Origin: Acidobacteriaceae bacterium
GTDB lineage: Bacteria > Acidobacteriota > Terriglobia > Terriglobales > Acidobacteriaceae
DNA: 64,000 nucleotides
Reading direction: 5' to 3'
NCBI GenBank assembly: GCA_025462735.1
Contig: JAOAPC010000011.1
Span: 124,001 to 188,000 of the forward strand
In this document: positions 9,064 through 17,533 of the stretch, one piece after another
Numbering within the stretch: the first letter of the stretch is position 1
Layout of the letters: every line of letters begins with the position of its first letter
The notes under the pieces: generated by a model
Database searches by the model: none
What the model was told of the DNA's origin: nothing
The model's input: the letters and a program-made list of their open reading frames with translations, nothing else
Translations under genes and position numbers: made by a program

Positions 9064-10389
9064 TTGGCCACTCTCCCGCTCCTCCTCGGTCTGCTTGTCG
9101 TCGTCAACCTCGTCCTACTTCTGTGGCTGCTCCTGTACCAACGTTCTGGAACATCGCAAGCTGCTGGAATAAAAGCACTTGTGGAGCGTTCGGATGGTCT
9201 GCAGAAAGCCCTGAGTGAACAGTTTTCAGCAGCGACGGCAGACATGGCAACCCGTCTGGAGCAGACGAAAGGCGACCTCCGCCAACAGGTCACGGACCGC
9301 CTAGCAGACGGCTTTTCCGGTATCCGGCTGACCGTCGAAAATCAGATGAAGGCGGGCCGCCAGGAACAGGCCGAGCGCCTGGGGGAAACCCGATCCGAAC
9401 TGGCTGGGGCGCTGGCTACGACTACATCCGCCCTAAAGTCGGAGTTCGATCGCCTTAACCAGCAGACGGCCGAGAGCCTGGAGCGAATCCGCGAGCGCGT
9501 CGATGCAAAACTGATGGCCATCACCGAACAGGTGCAATCGAAACTCGACCAGAACATTAAGGAAGGCTTTGCCCAGTTCGAAAAAGTTCAGCAACACTTG
9601 CGCGCAGCCGAAGAACAATTGCGGGAAGTGGGCGCGCTCGGACATTCAATTAACGATCTGAACAATCTACTGAAGCTGCCGCATCTTCGCGGAACATTCG
9701 GTGAGGCCAGCCTGGAACGATTGCTCTCTGATTTTCTTCCGGCCAACATGTTTGAAATGCAATGCTCGGTGAACGGCGGCGGCCGCGTGGATGCAATGAT
9801 CAATTTTCCAGATCGGCGGCTTCCCGTCGACGCGAAATTTCCGCGCGAGCAAGTGCTGGCATTTTTTGAAGAGAGCAGCGAGGCAGAGCTTGAAACCGCG
9901 CGCGTTGAGTTCGTACGGGTGATGAAAGCTGAAGCCAAACGCATTAAGGCCTACATTCAACCCGAGCACGGCACCACTGAAATTGCACTGATGTATCTGC
10001 CCAGCGAAACCTTATATATGGAAGCAGTGCGCAACCGTGACCTTGCTGACTGGCTCAACCAGCAGCATGTGTTTCCTGTTTCTCCGAATACATTGCTGAT
10101 GACGTTGCAGACGATTGCGCTCGTCCACAAATGGTATGAAGTCGCCAGCCGCTTCGAAAAGAGCCGTCAGGAGTTGGCTAAGGCGCAAAAGTCTTTCGAC
10201 CACTTCCAGAATCAATTCGAAACTGTCGGCAAGAGCTTGAACAAGGCGCAGGAGGCTTTCGATAAGGCGTCTACTCATCTCAAGACTTATCGGGGAAGAG
10301 TGACGGCACTCAGCGGGCAAGAGCAGCTTGAACTTGACGCCGCAAATGGGGACGGGCCGTTGCCACTCACAGATAAAGCGACCGCCTAA
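9064..10389 (+). CDS. rmuC: DNA recombination protein RmuC
   Basis: 441 residues, TTG start at 9064 behind CCGGAGAC. An N-terminal membrane segment (about 4-22) is followed by a long coiled coil (about 25-190) rich in Gln, Glu and Arg. The RmuC nuclease-like domain covers about 195-420. Typical motifs are LRGTFGEASLERLL, GGGRVDAMINFPDRRLPVDAKFP, YIQPEHGTTEIALMYLPSE and FPVSPNTLLMTLQTIA. RmuC limits recombination at inverted repeats in E. coli; the family shares the restriction-endonuclease-like fold. It is not in an operon with the minus-strand lpxD that follows. Confidence 0.92.
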   Translation: MATLPLLLGLLVVVNLVLLLWLLLYQRSGTSQAAGIKALVERSDGLQKALSEQFSAATADMATRLEQTKGDLRQQVTDRLADGFSGIRLTVENQMKAGRQEQAERLGETRSELAGALATTTSALKSEFDRLNQQTAESLERIRERVDAKLMAITEQVQSKLDQNIKEGFAQFEKVQQHLRAAEEQLREVGALGHSINDLNNLLKLPHLRGTFGEASLERLLSDFLPANMFEMQCSVNGGGRVDAMINFPDRRLPVDAKFPREQVLAFFEESSEAELETARVEFVRVMKAEAKRIKAYIQPEHGTTEIALMYLPSETLYMEAVRNRDLADWLNQQHVFPVSPNTLLMTLQTIALVHKWYEVASRFEKSRQELAKAQKSFDHFQNQFETVGKSLNKAQEAFDKASTHLKTYRGRVTALSGQEQLELDAANGDGPLPLTDKATA

Positions 10390-10417
10390 GTATTTATGAA
10401 CCTTCTTCGTGGGTGGA

Positions 10418-10435
10418 GCAGCGCTTCAGCGCTGC
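10418..10435. repeat. Palindrome between convergent rmuC and lpxD
   Basis: Perfect GCAGCGC-TTCA-GCGCTGC (7-4-7). No T-run follows on either strand, so a terminator role is possible but unsupported. Confidence 0.5.
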
Positions 10436-10487
10436 ATTGGATTCCTGACCAGACATCGCTTTAGCCGCTGAGCAGCGAGTTCTACAA

Positions 10488-11489
10488 CTACTCTCCATCT
10501 TTTCTTCGCAGCGCGCGCGCGATCTCCGGTAGGCGATTGAAGACGGCGACACATCGAAGCCACAATTTGTTGTCCATGGCGGGATAGCCGCTGACGACCG
10601 CTCCGGCAGCAACATCGTTCGGAATACCGCTCTGCGCGGTAGCGACGGCGCCATCTCCAATCTTGCAGTGTCCGGCCACGCCGACCTGCCCCGCGAGGAT
10701 TACGTTCTTACCCACGTCTGTCGACCCGGCGAGTCCGGCTTGCGCGCAGAGCAAAGTATCCTCGCCGACGCGGGACCCGTGTCCCACCTGCACGAGGTTA
10801 TCGATCTTCGCTCCGCGCGCAATGCGAGTTTCGCCAACACTGGCGCGATCGATGCATGCATTGGCTTGGATCTCGACGTCGTCTTCAATCACGGTTGGGC
10901 CGGATTGCACGATCTTGTGCCAATGGCCCTTGCTGTCCTTGGCGAAACCGAAGCCGTCTCCGCCGATTACGACTCCGTTTTGCAGCACAACGTTGTTGCC
11001 GATCCGGCAAAACTCGCGGACGACTGCGTGCGCATGAGCAACCAAGTTATCGCCAATCTTCACTCCGCGATAGACAACGGCGTGCGCTAGCAACACGGCG
11101 TTCTTGCCGATTTCAACATCCTCCTGAACCACGACGTATGGGCCGATGTGTGTTCCCGCGCCGAAGCATGCCGATGGATGCACAACCGCCGTGGGATGAA
11201 TTCCAGGAGCGTACTGCGGTGGCGTATAAAAAAGTTCCAGGGCGCGGGCGAAATCTAAGTACGGATTTTTGCTGCGCAGCATCGCCGTCTTCAGGGCAGG
11301 GAAGTCCTCGCTTACGATCACCGCTGACGCCTTGGTAGTTCGGGCTGCGGCCGAGTATTTCGGATTAGCGATAAAAGTGAGCTGCCCCGGCCCGGCGGCT
11401 TCGATTCCCGCAACGCCACGAATTTCCGTTTCCGGCGCACCATTGTCAAGCCGCGTACCCAGCACACGATTAATTTCCGAAAGTTTCAT
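10488..11489 (-). CDS. lpxD: UDP-3-O-(3-hydroxyacyl)glucosamine N-acyltransferase
   Basis: 333 residues, full length. LpxD adds the N-linked 3-hydroxyacyl chain in lipid A synthesis, acting in the cytoplasm, so it supports an LPS-bearing outer membrane. The N-terminal uridine-binding domain spans about 1-100 (DNGAPETEIRGVAGIEAAGPGQLTFI). Left-handed beta-helix hexapeptide repeats run from about 100 to 300. The catalytic His is probably that in NLVQVGHGSRVG, aligned with QIAHN of E. coli LpxD. The C-terminal helix is short. The gene is not beside lpxA, fabZ or lpxB. Confidence 0.93.
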   Translation of the reverse strand: MKLSEINRVLGTRLDNGAPETEIRGVAGIEAAGPGQLTFIANPKYSAAARTTKASAVIVSEDFPALKTAMLRSKNPYLDFARALELFYTPPQYAPGIHPTAVVHPSACFGAGTHIGPYVVVQEDVEIGKNAVLLAHAVVYRGVKIGDNLVAHAHAVVREFCRIGNNVVLQNGVVIGGDGFGFAKDSKGHWHKIVQSGPTVIEDDVEIQANACIDRASVGETRIARGAKIDNLVQVGHGSRVGEDTLLCAQAGLAGSTDVGKNVILAGQVGVAGHCKIGDGAVATAQSGIPNDVAAGAVVSGYPAMDNKLWLRCVAVFNRLPEIARALRRKDGE

Positions 11490-11552
11490 TTTGCAGATGA
11501 TTGTAAAGGAAGGGTGATCAAGGCAGGCTTCATCTCTGCGTTTTCCCGTGCC

Positions 11553-11607
11553 GTCCCTTCGGGACTCGAATCCATCCCCTATCCTTACCCGGCATTTCCA
11601 TGCCGGG
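11553..11607. repeat. Two tandem small hairpins
   Basis: GTCCC-TTC-GGGAC at 11553-11565 and the perfect CCCGGCAT-TTCC-ATGCCGGG (8-4-8) at 11588-11607. They lie in the 315-base gap between divergent lpxD and the ABC exporter, together with the direct repeat listed next. Nothing else was recognised in this gap. Confidence 0.55.
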
Positions 11608-11613
11608 CTGCCA

Positions 11614-11723
11614 CATGACGTGCCTGCGGCAGTGGATTTAATTCAACGCAAGCAAGCCGCTATTTTCGAGCAACCTTTCGCCATTCCATACACAGGGCCC
11701 ATGACGTGCCTGCAGCACTGGAT
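11614..11723. repeat. 24-base direct repeat pair
   Basis: CATGACGTGCCTGCGGCAGT (to 11637) recurs at 11700-11723 with two changes in the 24 bases (CTGCAGCAC instead of CTGCGGCAG). The 62-base spacer has no coding potential. Confidence 0.6.
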
Positions 11724-11804
11724 GCGACATTCGCTCATAAACAGCTTGCGACATCCCGAGCAAATTGAACCCCGCAGGCGAGGCGTACTATCTAATGACC
11801 TACG

Positions 11805-13709
11805 ATGTCGTCTACTCCAAAACTCACCGCCAAGGGCTCTGCTCGTCCCAACGTTCGGGCGGTTCTGCCGCTGGTCTGGGAACTTATCCGTCCGCGGCGA
11901 GGCCTGCTTGCGCTTGGCTTCGTCCTTATGGCGATCAACCGGGTTGCGTCGTTGGTTCTTCCTTATTCCACGCGCTACCTGATCGACAGCGTGATCATTA
12001 AACACCACATACAACTTCTTAAACCGCTGGTGCTGGGCGTGCTTGCAGCCACGGTGGTTCAGGGCATCACGTCATTTTCGCTGACGCAGTTGCTCTCGAA
12101 AGCCGCACAGCGCCTGATTACGGAGCTACGCCAGAAAGTACAATCCCACGTCGAGCGCATGCCGGTTGCGTTCCACGATTCCACCAAGAGCGGCGTGCTG
12201 GTCTCGCGAATTATGAGCGATGTCGAGGGCGTGCGCAACTTGATCGGCACTGGACTAGTCGATCTCGTGGGCGGACTGCTCACCGCGAGCATTGCGCTGG
12301 TGGTGCTTTTTCGGATCAGCGCGCTGATGACCGTGCTGGCATTCGGCTTCCTAGCATGTTTCGCGTTTGCCCTGAAGAAAGCCTTCCAGACCATCCGGCC
12401 GATTTTTCGCGAGCGCGGCAAGATCAATGCCGAAGTTACTGGGCGCCTGGCCGAATCTCTCGGCGGCATTCGCGTGGTCAAGGGATATCACGCCGAAGAG
12501 CGCGAAGAAAGAGTTTTCGCCGGCGGCGTAATGCGTTTACTCAACAATGTATTGCGAAGTTTGACCGCGACTTCTGTGATGGGACTCTCCGCCAGCGTGC
12601 TGCTGGGCGTTGTAGGCGCGGTCATTATGTATGTGGGAGCGCGGCAGATTCTCGCAGGATCGATGACCATCGGCGAGTTCTTCACTTACACCATGTTTAT
12701 GGGATTCCTGATCGCGCCGGTGATGCAGATCGTGCAGATCGGCACCCAGCTTACCGAAGCGCTTGCCGGTCTCGAACGTTCGCAAGAAATTCTGAACCAA
12801 CCGGCCGAAGACCGCGATCCTCGGCGCACCATCACGCTTCCGCCAATCGAAGGCAACATTGCATTTGAAAATGTCAGTTTCAGCTACGACGGCACGCGCA
12901 CGGTGTTGAATGACATTTCTTTTCATGCGGCACCGGGCACGGTAACCGCGTTGGTCGGGTCTTCCGGTTCCGGAAAGTCCACGATGATTGGACTCATTTC
13001 CGCGTTTTACGTTCCCACGCAAGGCTCGGTCGTTGTCGATGGTTTCGACTTGAGCAAAGTGCGGCTTGATTCCTATCGCACTCAACTTGGCGTGGTTCTG
13101 CAGGAGTCGTTTTTATTCGACGGAAGCATTCGTGAAAATGTGGCATTCTCCCGCCCCGATGCCAGCGAGGAAGATGTCCTGCGCGCCTGCCGCATCGCGC
13201 GCGTCGATGAGTTCGCCGAGAGCTTCGCTGACAAATACAACACCATTGTTGGCGAGCGTGGCGTGAAACTCTCCGGAGGCCAGCGACAGCGCATCTCGAT
13301 CGCCCGCGCAATCCTGGCCGAACCGCGAATCCTGATTCTTGACGAAGCCACGTCCAGCCTCGACTCTGAATCCGAGCAGATGATTCAGGAAGGCCTGTCT
13401 TACTTAATGCGTGGGCGCACTACCTTCGTTATTGCACACCGTCTCTCGACGATCCGCAGGGCCGACCAAATTCTTGTGATTGAGCAGGGCCGCATTGTGG
13501 AGCGGGGCACTCACGAAGAGCTGTATGCGTCAGGCGGACGTTATTACGATCTCTATACCAAACAGCACGGCCTGGAGAGCAATTTGTTTCTTGCGCCGGG
13601 CGAAGGGGACACGGGCGAAACTCGGGTTGAATCGAGTGCAGAACAAAATGGAAACGGCGAGGGGGACGATCGTCCCATTGCAGATGCAATTCGTGCAGTG
13701 AAAGACTAA
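11805..13709 (+). CDS. MsbA-like ABC exporter (fused permease and ATPase)
   Basis: 634 residues. An ABC_membrane domain with about six helices spans about 35-330, including SHVERMPVAFHDSTKSGVLVSR, a typical coupling region. The ATPase domain follows, with Walker A GSSGSGKST at about 385-393, Q-loop VVLQESFLFDGS, signature LSGGQRQR at about 488, Walker B ILILDEATSSLD and switch IAHRLST. It acts as a homodimer in the inner membrane. Lipid A/lipid, drug or peptide export cannot be told apart from sequence. The nearby lpxD is divergent and separated by repeats, so it is weak support for lipid A flipping. The last 50 residues are a low-complexity acidic tail. Confidence 0.9.
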   Translation: MSSTPKLTAKGSARPNVRAVLPLVWELIRPRRGLLALGFVLMAINRVASLVLPYSTRYLIDSVIIKHHIQLLKPLVLGVLAATVVQGITSFSLTQLLSKAAQRLITELRQKVQSHVERMPVAFHDSTKSGVLVSRIMSDVEGVRNLIGTGLVDLVGGLLTASIALVVLFRISALMTVLAFGFLACFAFALKKAFQTIRPIFRERGKINAEVTGRLAESLGGIRVVKGYHAEEREERVFAGGVMRLLNNVLRSLTATSVMGLSASVLLGVVGAVIMYVGARQILAGSMTIGEFFTYTMFMGFLIAPVMQIVQIGTQLTEALAGLERSQEILNQPAEDRDPRRTITLPPIEGNIAFENVSFSYDGTRTVLNDISFHAAPGTVTALVGSSGSGKSTMIGLISAFYVPTQGSVVVDGFDLSKVRLDSYRTQLGVVLQESFLFDGSIRENVAFSRPDASEEDVLRACRIARVDEFAESFADKYNTIVGERGVKLSGGQRQRISIARAILAEPRILILDEATSSLDSESEQMIQEGLSYLMRGRTTFVIAHRLSTIRRADQILVIEQGRIVERGTHEELYASGGRYYDLYTKQHGLESNLFLAPGEGDTGETRVESSAEQNGNGEGDDRPIADAIRAVKD

Positions 13710-13726
13710 CTTCGCTCTCAGCACAA

Positions 13727-13803
13727 TGGCGCGCCCGGAGAGATTCGAACTCCCGACCTACAGCTCCGGAGGCTGCCGCTCTATCCAGCTGAGCTACGGG
13801 CGC
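13727..13803 (-). tRNA. tRNA-Arg (anticodon CCG)
   Basis: Cloverleaf readable on the minus strand. The acceptor is GCGCCCG/CGGGCGC, D-arm GCTC...GAGC, anticodon stem GCAGC/GCTGT with loop CTCCGGA (anticodon CCG, reads CGG), and T-arm GGGAG-TTCGAAT-CTCTC. The genomic sequence encodes the CCA end. It lies 17 bases after the ABC exporter stop, on the other strand. Confidence 0.95.
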
Positions 13804-13970
13804 GTCTTTCAAGTGTACATCGGCAAGTTAGGACCATCAATTTGCGCATGCAGAAACGAAAAATGGAGAAACGGAAGAACGGAGAAATGCCGGAGACGGA
13901 TCGTGCGGAACGTGCGGTCGCCGTTCGTGTTCGAATTACGAGCAAAGGTAAAAGCAGCGCGATGTCCAGC

Positions 13971-14264
13971 TTAACGCCGTCCGCCGCCCTCGCCCCGGCC
14001 ACCGCCGCTGGCGCGCTCCGCTTTCGGGCGGGCTTCGTTCACATTAATGGTGCGTCCGCCGACCTGGCTTCCATTCAATTCGGCAATGGCCTTGTCCCCT
14101 TCTTCGCCGTTTGCCATCTCGACGAAACCGAATCCCCTCGAACGTCCGGTTTCGCGGTCGGTGAGGATGCTGACCCGGTCGACCGTCCCATACGGTTCGA
14201 AGATCTTGCGCAGCTCATCCTCCGAGGTGTTGAAGCTGAGGTTCCCAACGAAAATATTTTTCAC
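13971..14264 (-). CDS. RRM-type RNA-binding protein
   Basis: 97 residues, GTG start behind GAGAGGGGGG. One RRM covers residues 1-80. RNP2 is IFVGNL (4-9) and RNP1 is RGFGFVEM (about 44-51). A short Arg/Gly-rich tail (GGGRGEGGGRR) follows. Such small bacterial RRM proteins, as in cyanobacteria, bind RNA and are often cold-induced. A long leader of about 85 bases lies between a plausible promoter and the start, which would suit post-transcriptional control, but that is inference. Confidence 0.93.
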   Translation of the reverse strand: MKNIFVGNLSFNTSEDELRKIFEPYGTVDRVSILTDRETGRSRGFGFVEMANGEEGDKAIAELNGSQVGGRTINVNEARPKAERASGGGRGEGGGRR

Positions 14265-14349
14265 GGTGCCCCCCTCTCTGTAGTTGCGAACCGGGGCGAA
14301 TATTCCGGCAAATAGACGGCGTTTTTACCGGGCCCGCAAGTGCGCCGAG

Positions 14350-14377
14350 AGTATAGCAAATCCTAAAACTTGGGCAA
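14350..14377 (-). promoter_or_regulatory. Candidate sigma70 promoter of the RRM gene
   Basis: On the minus strand TTGCCC (14372-14377) and TATACT (14350-14355) are separated by 16 bases, about 86 bases upstream of the GTG start. The -10 box is good and the -35 box partial. Confidence 0.4.
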
Positions 14378-14509
14378 GAGAAAATACGCGGGGGACCGCA
14401 TGATCGGCGAGGCCTTTACCTACCGCACCCGATAGATCGTTATTTCGACCGATTGGGAACAGCGAAGATGAGCAGCTGCAAGATCGTCATTCCGGCGGCG
14501 AAATGCGGT

Positions 14510-14740
14510 TCAGCACTTGTCGACTTTCCAATATCCGTCCGCCTGGTAGCCAAGTTCGAGTAGGCGGTTTTTGGGATCGTGTGGCTTTTTGCAATTGGGA
14601 CAGATCAAATACCGGGTCCGGCCGGTTCCGCGGCGATCATAATTGTCGGACACGGCGAAAGTGGTTCCGCAGCTGCACGGAACAAGGTACATCCTGAAAG
14701 GTTCAGGGCGTTGTTTCTCGGTCGGCGGACGACGCGGCAT
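14510..14740 (-). CDS. Small zinc-ribbon-like hypothetical protein
   Basis: 76 residues. Cysteines in the order CSC...CPNC suggest a zinc ribbon: PCSCGTTFAVSD at about 21-32 and YLICPNCKKPHD at about 44-55, with a final Cys. A basic, Pro-rich N-terminus (MPRRPPTEKQRPEP) precedes it. I do not recognise a named family. It may bind nucleic acid or protein, but this is only inferred from the ribbon. It is transcribed in the same direction as the amidohydrolase upstream, with a 62-base gap. Confidence 0.6.
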   Translation of the reverse strand: MPRRPPTEKQRPEPFRMYLVPCSCGTTFAVSDNYDRRGTGRTRYLICPNCKKPHDPKNRLLELGYQADGYWKVDKC

Positions 14741-14802
14741 GAACCGATTCTCGTACAGCCTGAGTATTAACGCCAGAGAAAGCGAAGCAAGGAATCGGTG
14801 GC

Positions 14803-16539
14803 CTAGAAGCCGTCCGATTTATAAACGACGCGCCCACGGACCATAGTCATCTCCACCTTTGTCTTGCCAAGCTCGTGGGGATCAACCTTAAATACATTTT
14901 GCGAGACTACGATCAGGTCTGCTAGTTTTCCGGGTTCCAGGGAGCCTTCGGTTTTCTCGCGATGCCCGGCAAACGCCGCGTTCAACGTATAACCCTTAAT
15001 TGCATCGGCAAGGCTAATGCGTTCCGATGGAATCCATCCCCCCTTTGGCTCTCCCTCCGTAGTCTCGCGTGTGACCGCATTCTGCAATCCCGGCCATGGA
15101 CTCAGCGTCACCACCGGCCAGTCACTCCCAAAGGCCAGCACTCCGCCAGCCGCCTGAATACTGTGCCAGGCCCAGCCCCGACTTCCGCGCTCCGCTCCAA
15201 CTGCCGGCCGCCAGGATTTGAGCGTGTCATCATCTGGATATGCGTGCAGAGGCTGCATGCTGGCGATGACTCCGAGCCGCCCGAAACGCGGAATGTCCGC
15301 TGCCGAGGCATCCTCGATGTGCTCGATTCGGTGGCGCGCATCTTCGGTGGCGTTCTTCGCCGCGGCGCCTTCGTAGGCATCCAGCGCCACGCGGATCGCG
15401 CGGTCGCCAATGGCATGAGTAAAAATTTGAATTCCCCGTCTATCCAGTTCGGCCACGAAGGCCTTGTATTTGTCGGGATCCCACAGCAGCTGACCGGAGA
15501 GCGATGGATCGTTCGAATAGGGCGCAAGCATGGCCGCGGTATGGGTCTCAATCACACCATCGAGAAAGAACTTCACGCCGCCGGCGGCAATCCAGTCATC
15601 GTGATAGCGCCCACGAGCCTGCTCGATCTGCTCCAACTGGTGAGCGGTCACCTCCGGCGGATCAAGCCGGTATGCGAGATAGAAGCGAACCGTGAGTTCA
15701 TTATTCCGGTGCAGCTCTTCCAACAGCTCGGCGTCGGCTACGTCCCCAGCGCCGACGTTCACGCCGCCCATCACGTGTACCCGCGTAATACCCAGTTCGT
15801 TGGCATGCTTCAATCCGGCGCGTAGCGCCTGTAGCTTCGCTTCACGGCCATGGATGGGGATGGCACGCCGAACGATTGCATCGGCGGCATCTTCTTTTAT
15901 GGCCCCCGTGGCCTCGCCGGTTGCCGGATCGCGAACAATCTTGCCGCCCGGTGGGTCGGGCGTGTCCTTTGTTATATGAGCTGCCTCAAGTGCTTTGCTG
16001 TTGGCCCACCAGGTGTGGCCGTCAAATCCTTCGATGTAAACAGGGCGATCAGGAATGATTGCGTCGAGCTGTTTCTTGTCCGGCAGCCCGGATGGTGCGA
16101 ATACCGGGTAAGACCAGCCGCGCCCCAACACCCAAGGATCATTCGGATGGGCCGCAGCGTAGGCCTTTATGCGCTCCTGTATTTCGGCCACCGTCTTGGC
16201 ATTTTCCACGTTGACCTGCTGCATGGAGAACGAGCCGTCCATGAAATGGACGTGACAATCGGTGAAGCCAGGAAGAATGAGGCGCCCCTTGGCGTCGATC
16301 ACAGAAGTGGAGGCGCCACGATAATGTTCAATTTCGCGATCGCTCCCGACGGCCAAAACCTTGCCGTCGCGAATCGCCAACGCCTCTGCCCACGGCTGGT
16401 GCGCGTTCACCGTGTAAATTCGCGCGTGGACCAAAACTACGTCTGCGGTCGTCGACTTCGTTTCGGCAAAGGATGTGCAGGAAAGAAACACCACCAGCAA
16501 ACCCAGAAAGATCTGCCGCAAAAATTTTCCGTTAGCCAA
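14803..16539 (-). CDS. Exported amidohydrolase (YtcJ-like, amidohydrolase family 3)
   Basis: About 578 residues. An upstream reading exists (to 16620), but it would overlap the regulator gene. I chose TTG 16539 because CCGAGGAGCTTCGCA precedes it and the product then starts with a clean signal peptide (NGKFLRQIFLGLLVVFLSCTSFA). The metal site HVHFMDG and a TIM-barrel with FLDGVIETHTAAML, FTHAIGDRAI, RIEHIED and FGSDWPV are typical of YtcJ/NfdA-type enzymes that cleave C-N bonds of amides or formamides. It is likely periplasmic. Its start lies 17 bases after the MerR-XRE-cupin gene stop, so the two probably form an operon. Confidence 0.88.
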   Translation of the reverse strand: MANGKFLRQIFLGLLVVFLSCTSFAETKSTTADVVLVHARIYTVNAHQPWAEALAIRDGKVLAVGSDREIEHYRGASTSVIDAKGRLILPGFTDCHVHFMDGSFSMQQVNVENAKTVAEIQERIKAYAAAHPNDPWVLGRGWSYPVFAPSGLPDKKQLDAIIPDRPVYIEGFDGHTWWANSKALEAAHITKDTPDPPGGKIVRDPATGEATGAIKEDAADAIVRRAIPIHGREAKLQALRAGLKHANELGITRVHVMGGVNVGAGDVADAELLEELHRNNELTVRFYLAYRLDPPEVTAHQLEQIEQARGRYHDDWIAAGGVKFFLDGVIETHTAAMLAPYSNDPSLSGQLLWDPDKYKAFVAELDRRGIQIFTHAIGDRAIRVALDAYEGAAAKNATEDARHRIEHIEDASAADIPRFGRLGVIASMQPLHAYPDDDTLKSWRPAVGAERGSRGWAWHSIQAAGGVLAFGSDWPVVTLSPWPGLQNAVTRETTEGEPKGGWIPSERISLADAIKGYTLNAAFAGHREKTEGSLEPGKLADLIVVSQNVFKVDPHELGKTKVEMTMVRGRVVYKSDGF

Positions 16540-16556
16540 TGCGAAGCTCCTCGGAA

Positions 16557-17357
16557 CTAAAAAGTCGGCGGCGTGTTCACCCACAGAATTACGGTTTCGG
16601 ATTTTCCGGTGTTGGTCCACCTGTGGGGTACCGCGCTTTCGAAATAGAAACTGTCGCCGGTTTTCAGGCGGTACTCTTCATCGTGAAGAAAAATCTGTAA
16701 CTCGCCTTTAATAATGTACAAAAACTCCTCGCCGACGTGAGTGTAGGATTCGCCGCTTCCGGCATTGGGGGCGACGCGAAACAAATGCGGCTCCATCACA
16801 GTGTTGCCCCAGGCCAGCAATTCCATAAGAACTCCGGGACCGGCTTCGAGGACCTTGCGTTCAGCAGGCCGAACCAAAAACTTATTCGCCTCCGCAGTAT
16901 CGTGGAAGTCCAAAATATTGGTCTTGTAATAGCGAGCGAGTTTGCGCAGCGTGCCGACGGACGCGGTCATCTGCGATCGTTCCAGTGCACTCAGGAACCC
17001 AACAGAAATAGCAGCAGCTTTGGCAACGGTCGCAAGCGATGCGCCTTTCTTCAAGCGCAACTTACGCAGACGCGCTCCAATCGCACCAGCATGCCCGTCG
17101 CGCGGCGGCTGCACCAGGCCCTCACGCTTTAATGTCTGCACAATTGCAGGCGCATTCATGCCGCGCACTTTTCTCAGAAAACTAGCTCGCTTCAGCAGGC
17201 GAACATCTTCTGGCGTGTAAAGCCGGTATTTGCTCGCGGTGCGATGCGGTCTCGCCAGGCCAAGAATTTCCCACATGCGAATGACCGTCCGCGAGATGCC
17301 GACGATGCGGGCGACATCGCCGATCTTTAGATAATCGTTGTTCCTCGCGGAAGACAT
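16557..17357 (-). CDS. MerR-XRE-cupin three-domain transcriptional regulator
   Basis: 266 residues with three recognisable parts. A MerR-type winged HTH spans about 10-78 (KIGDVARIVGISRTVIRMWE, then YRLYTPEDV). An XRE-type HTH spans about 94-150 (RLRKLRLKKGASLATVAKAA, then SVGFLSALERSQ). A cupin sensor spans about 185-262 with putative metal/ligand residues His207, Glu211 and His245. The XRE-cupin half resembles PuuR-type regulators of putrescine/GABA use. It is divergent from the Oar-like receptor and upstream of an aminotransferase/aldehyde dehydrogenase cluster, so control of omega-amino-acid uptake and breakdown is a reasonable inference. Confidence 0.85.
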   Translation of the reverse strand: MSSARNNDYLKIGDVARIVGISRTVIRMWEILGLARPHRTASKYRLYTPEDVRLLKRASFLRKVRGMNAPAIVQTLKREGLVQPPRDGHAGAIGARLRKLRLKKGASLATVAKAAAISVGFLSALERSQMTASVGTLRKLARYYKTNILDFHDTAEANKFLVRPAERKVLEAGPGVLMELLAWGNTVMEPHLFRVAPNAGSGESYTHVGEEFLYIIKGELQIFLHDEEYRLKTGDSFYFESAVPHRWTNTGKSETVILWVNTPPTF

Positions 17358-17418
17358 AATTCTTGTGCGGCGGCCAGCTCACCGGCTTTGTTTGCATCGC
17401 GCGGCAGGCGGTTTTTGC

Positions 17419-17468
17419 TTGACAGTTCTGTGTACCCGGTACTAACCTTGCGGGATTATAGCAAGGTT
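17419..17468. promoter_or_regulatory. Candidate operator/promoter between the regulator and the Oar-like receptor
   Basis: A perfect inverted repeat AACCTTGC-(9)-GCAAGGTT at 17444-17468 follows a TTGACA (17419-17424). A possible -10 TACTAA (17440-17445) is 15 bases further on. A dyad at a promoter in the divergent spacer of a MerR-type regulator suggests an autoregulatory site. Confidence 0.35.
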
Positions 17469-17533
17469 TACTTCTGCTGTAACCGTTGCTTCTTGAAGTT
17501 TTTGACCCTTAGCGAACGCTTGGAGGCGCTTCA

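Noticed and set aside
14803-16620. Longer amidohydrolase reading starting at 16620
   Set aside because: It overlaps the regulator gene by about 60 bases and puts a non-signal leader before the signal peptide. TTG 16539 has a clear ribosome site.
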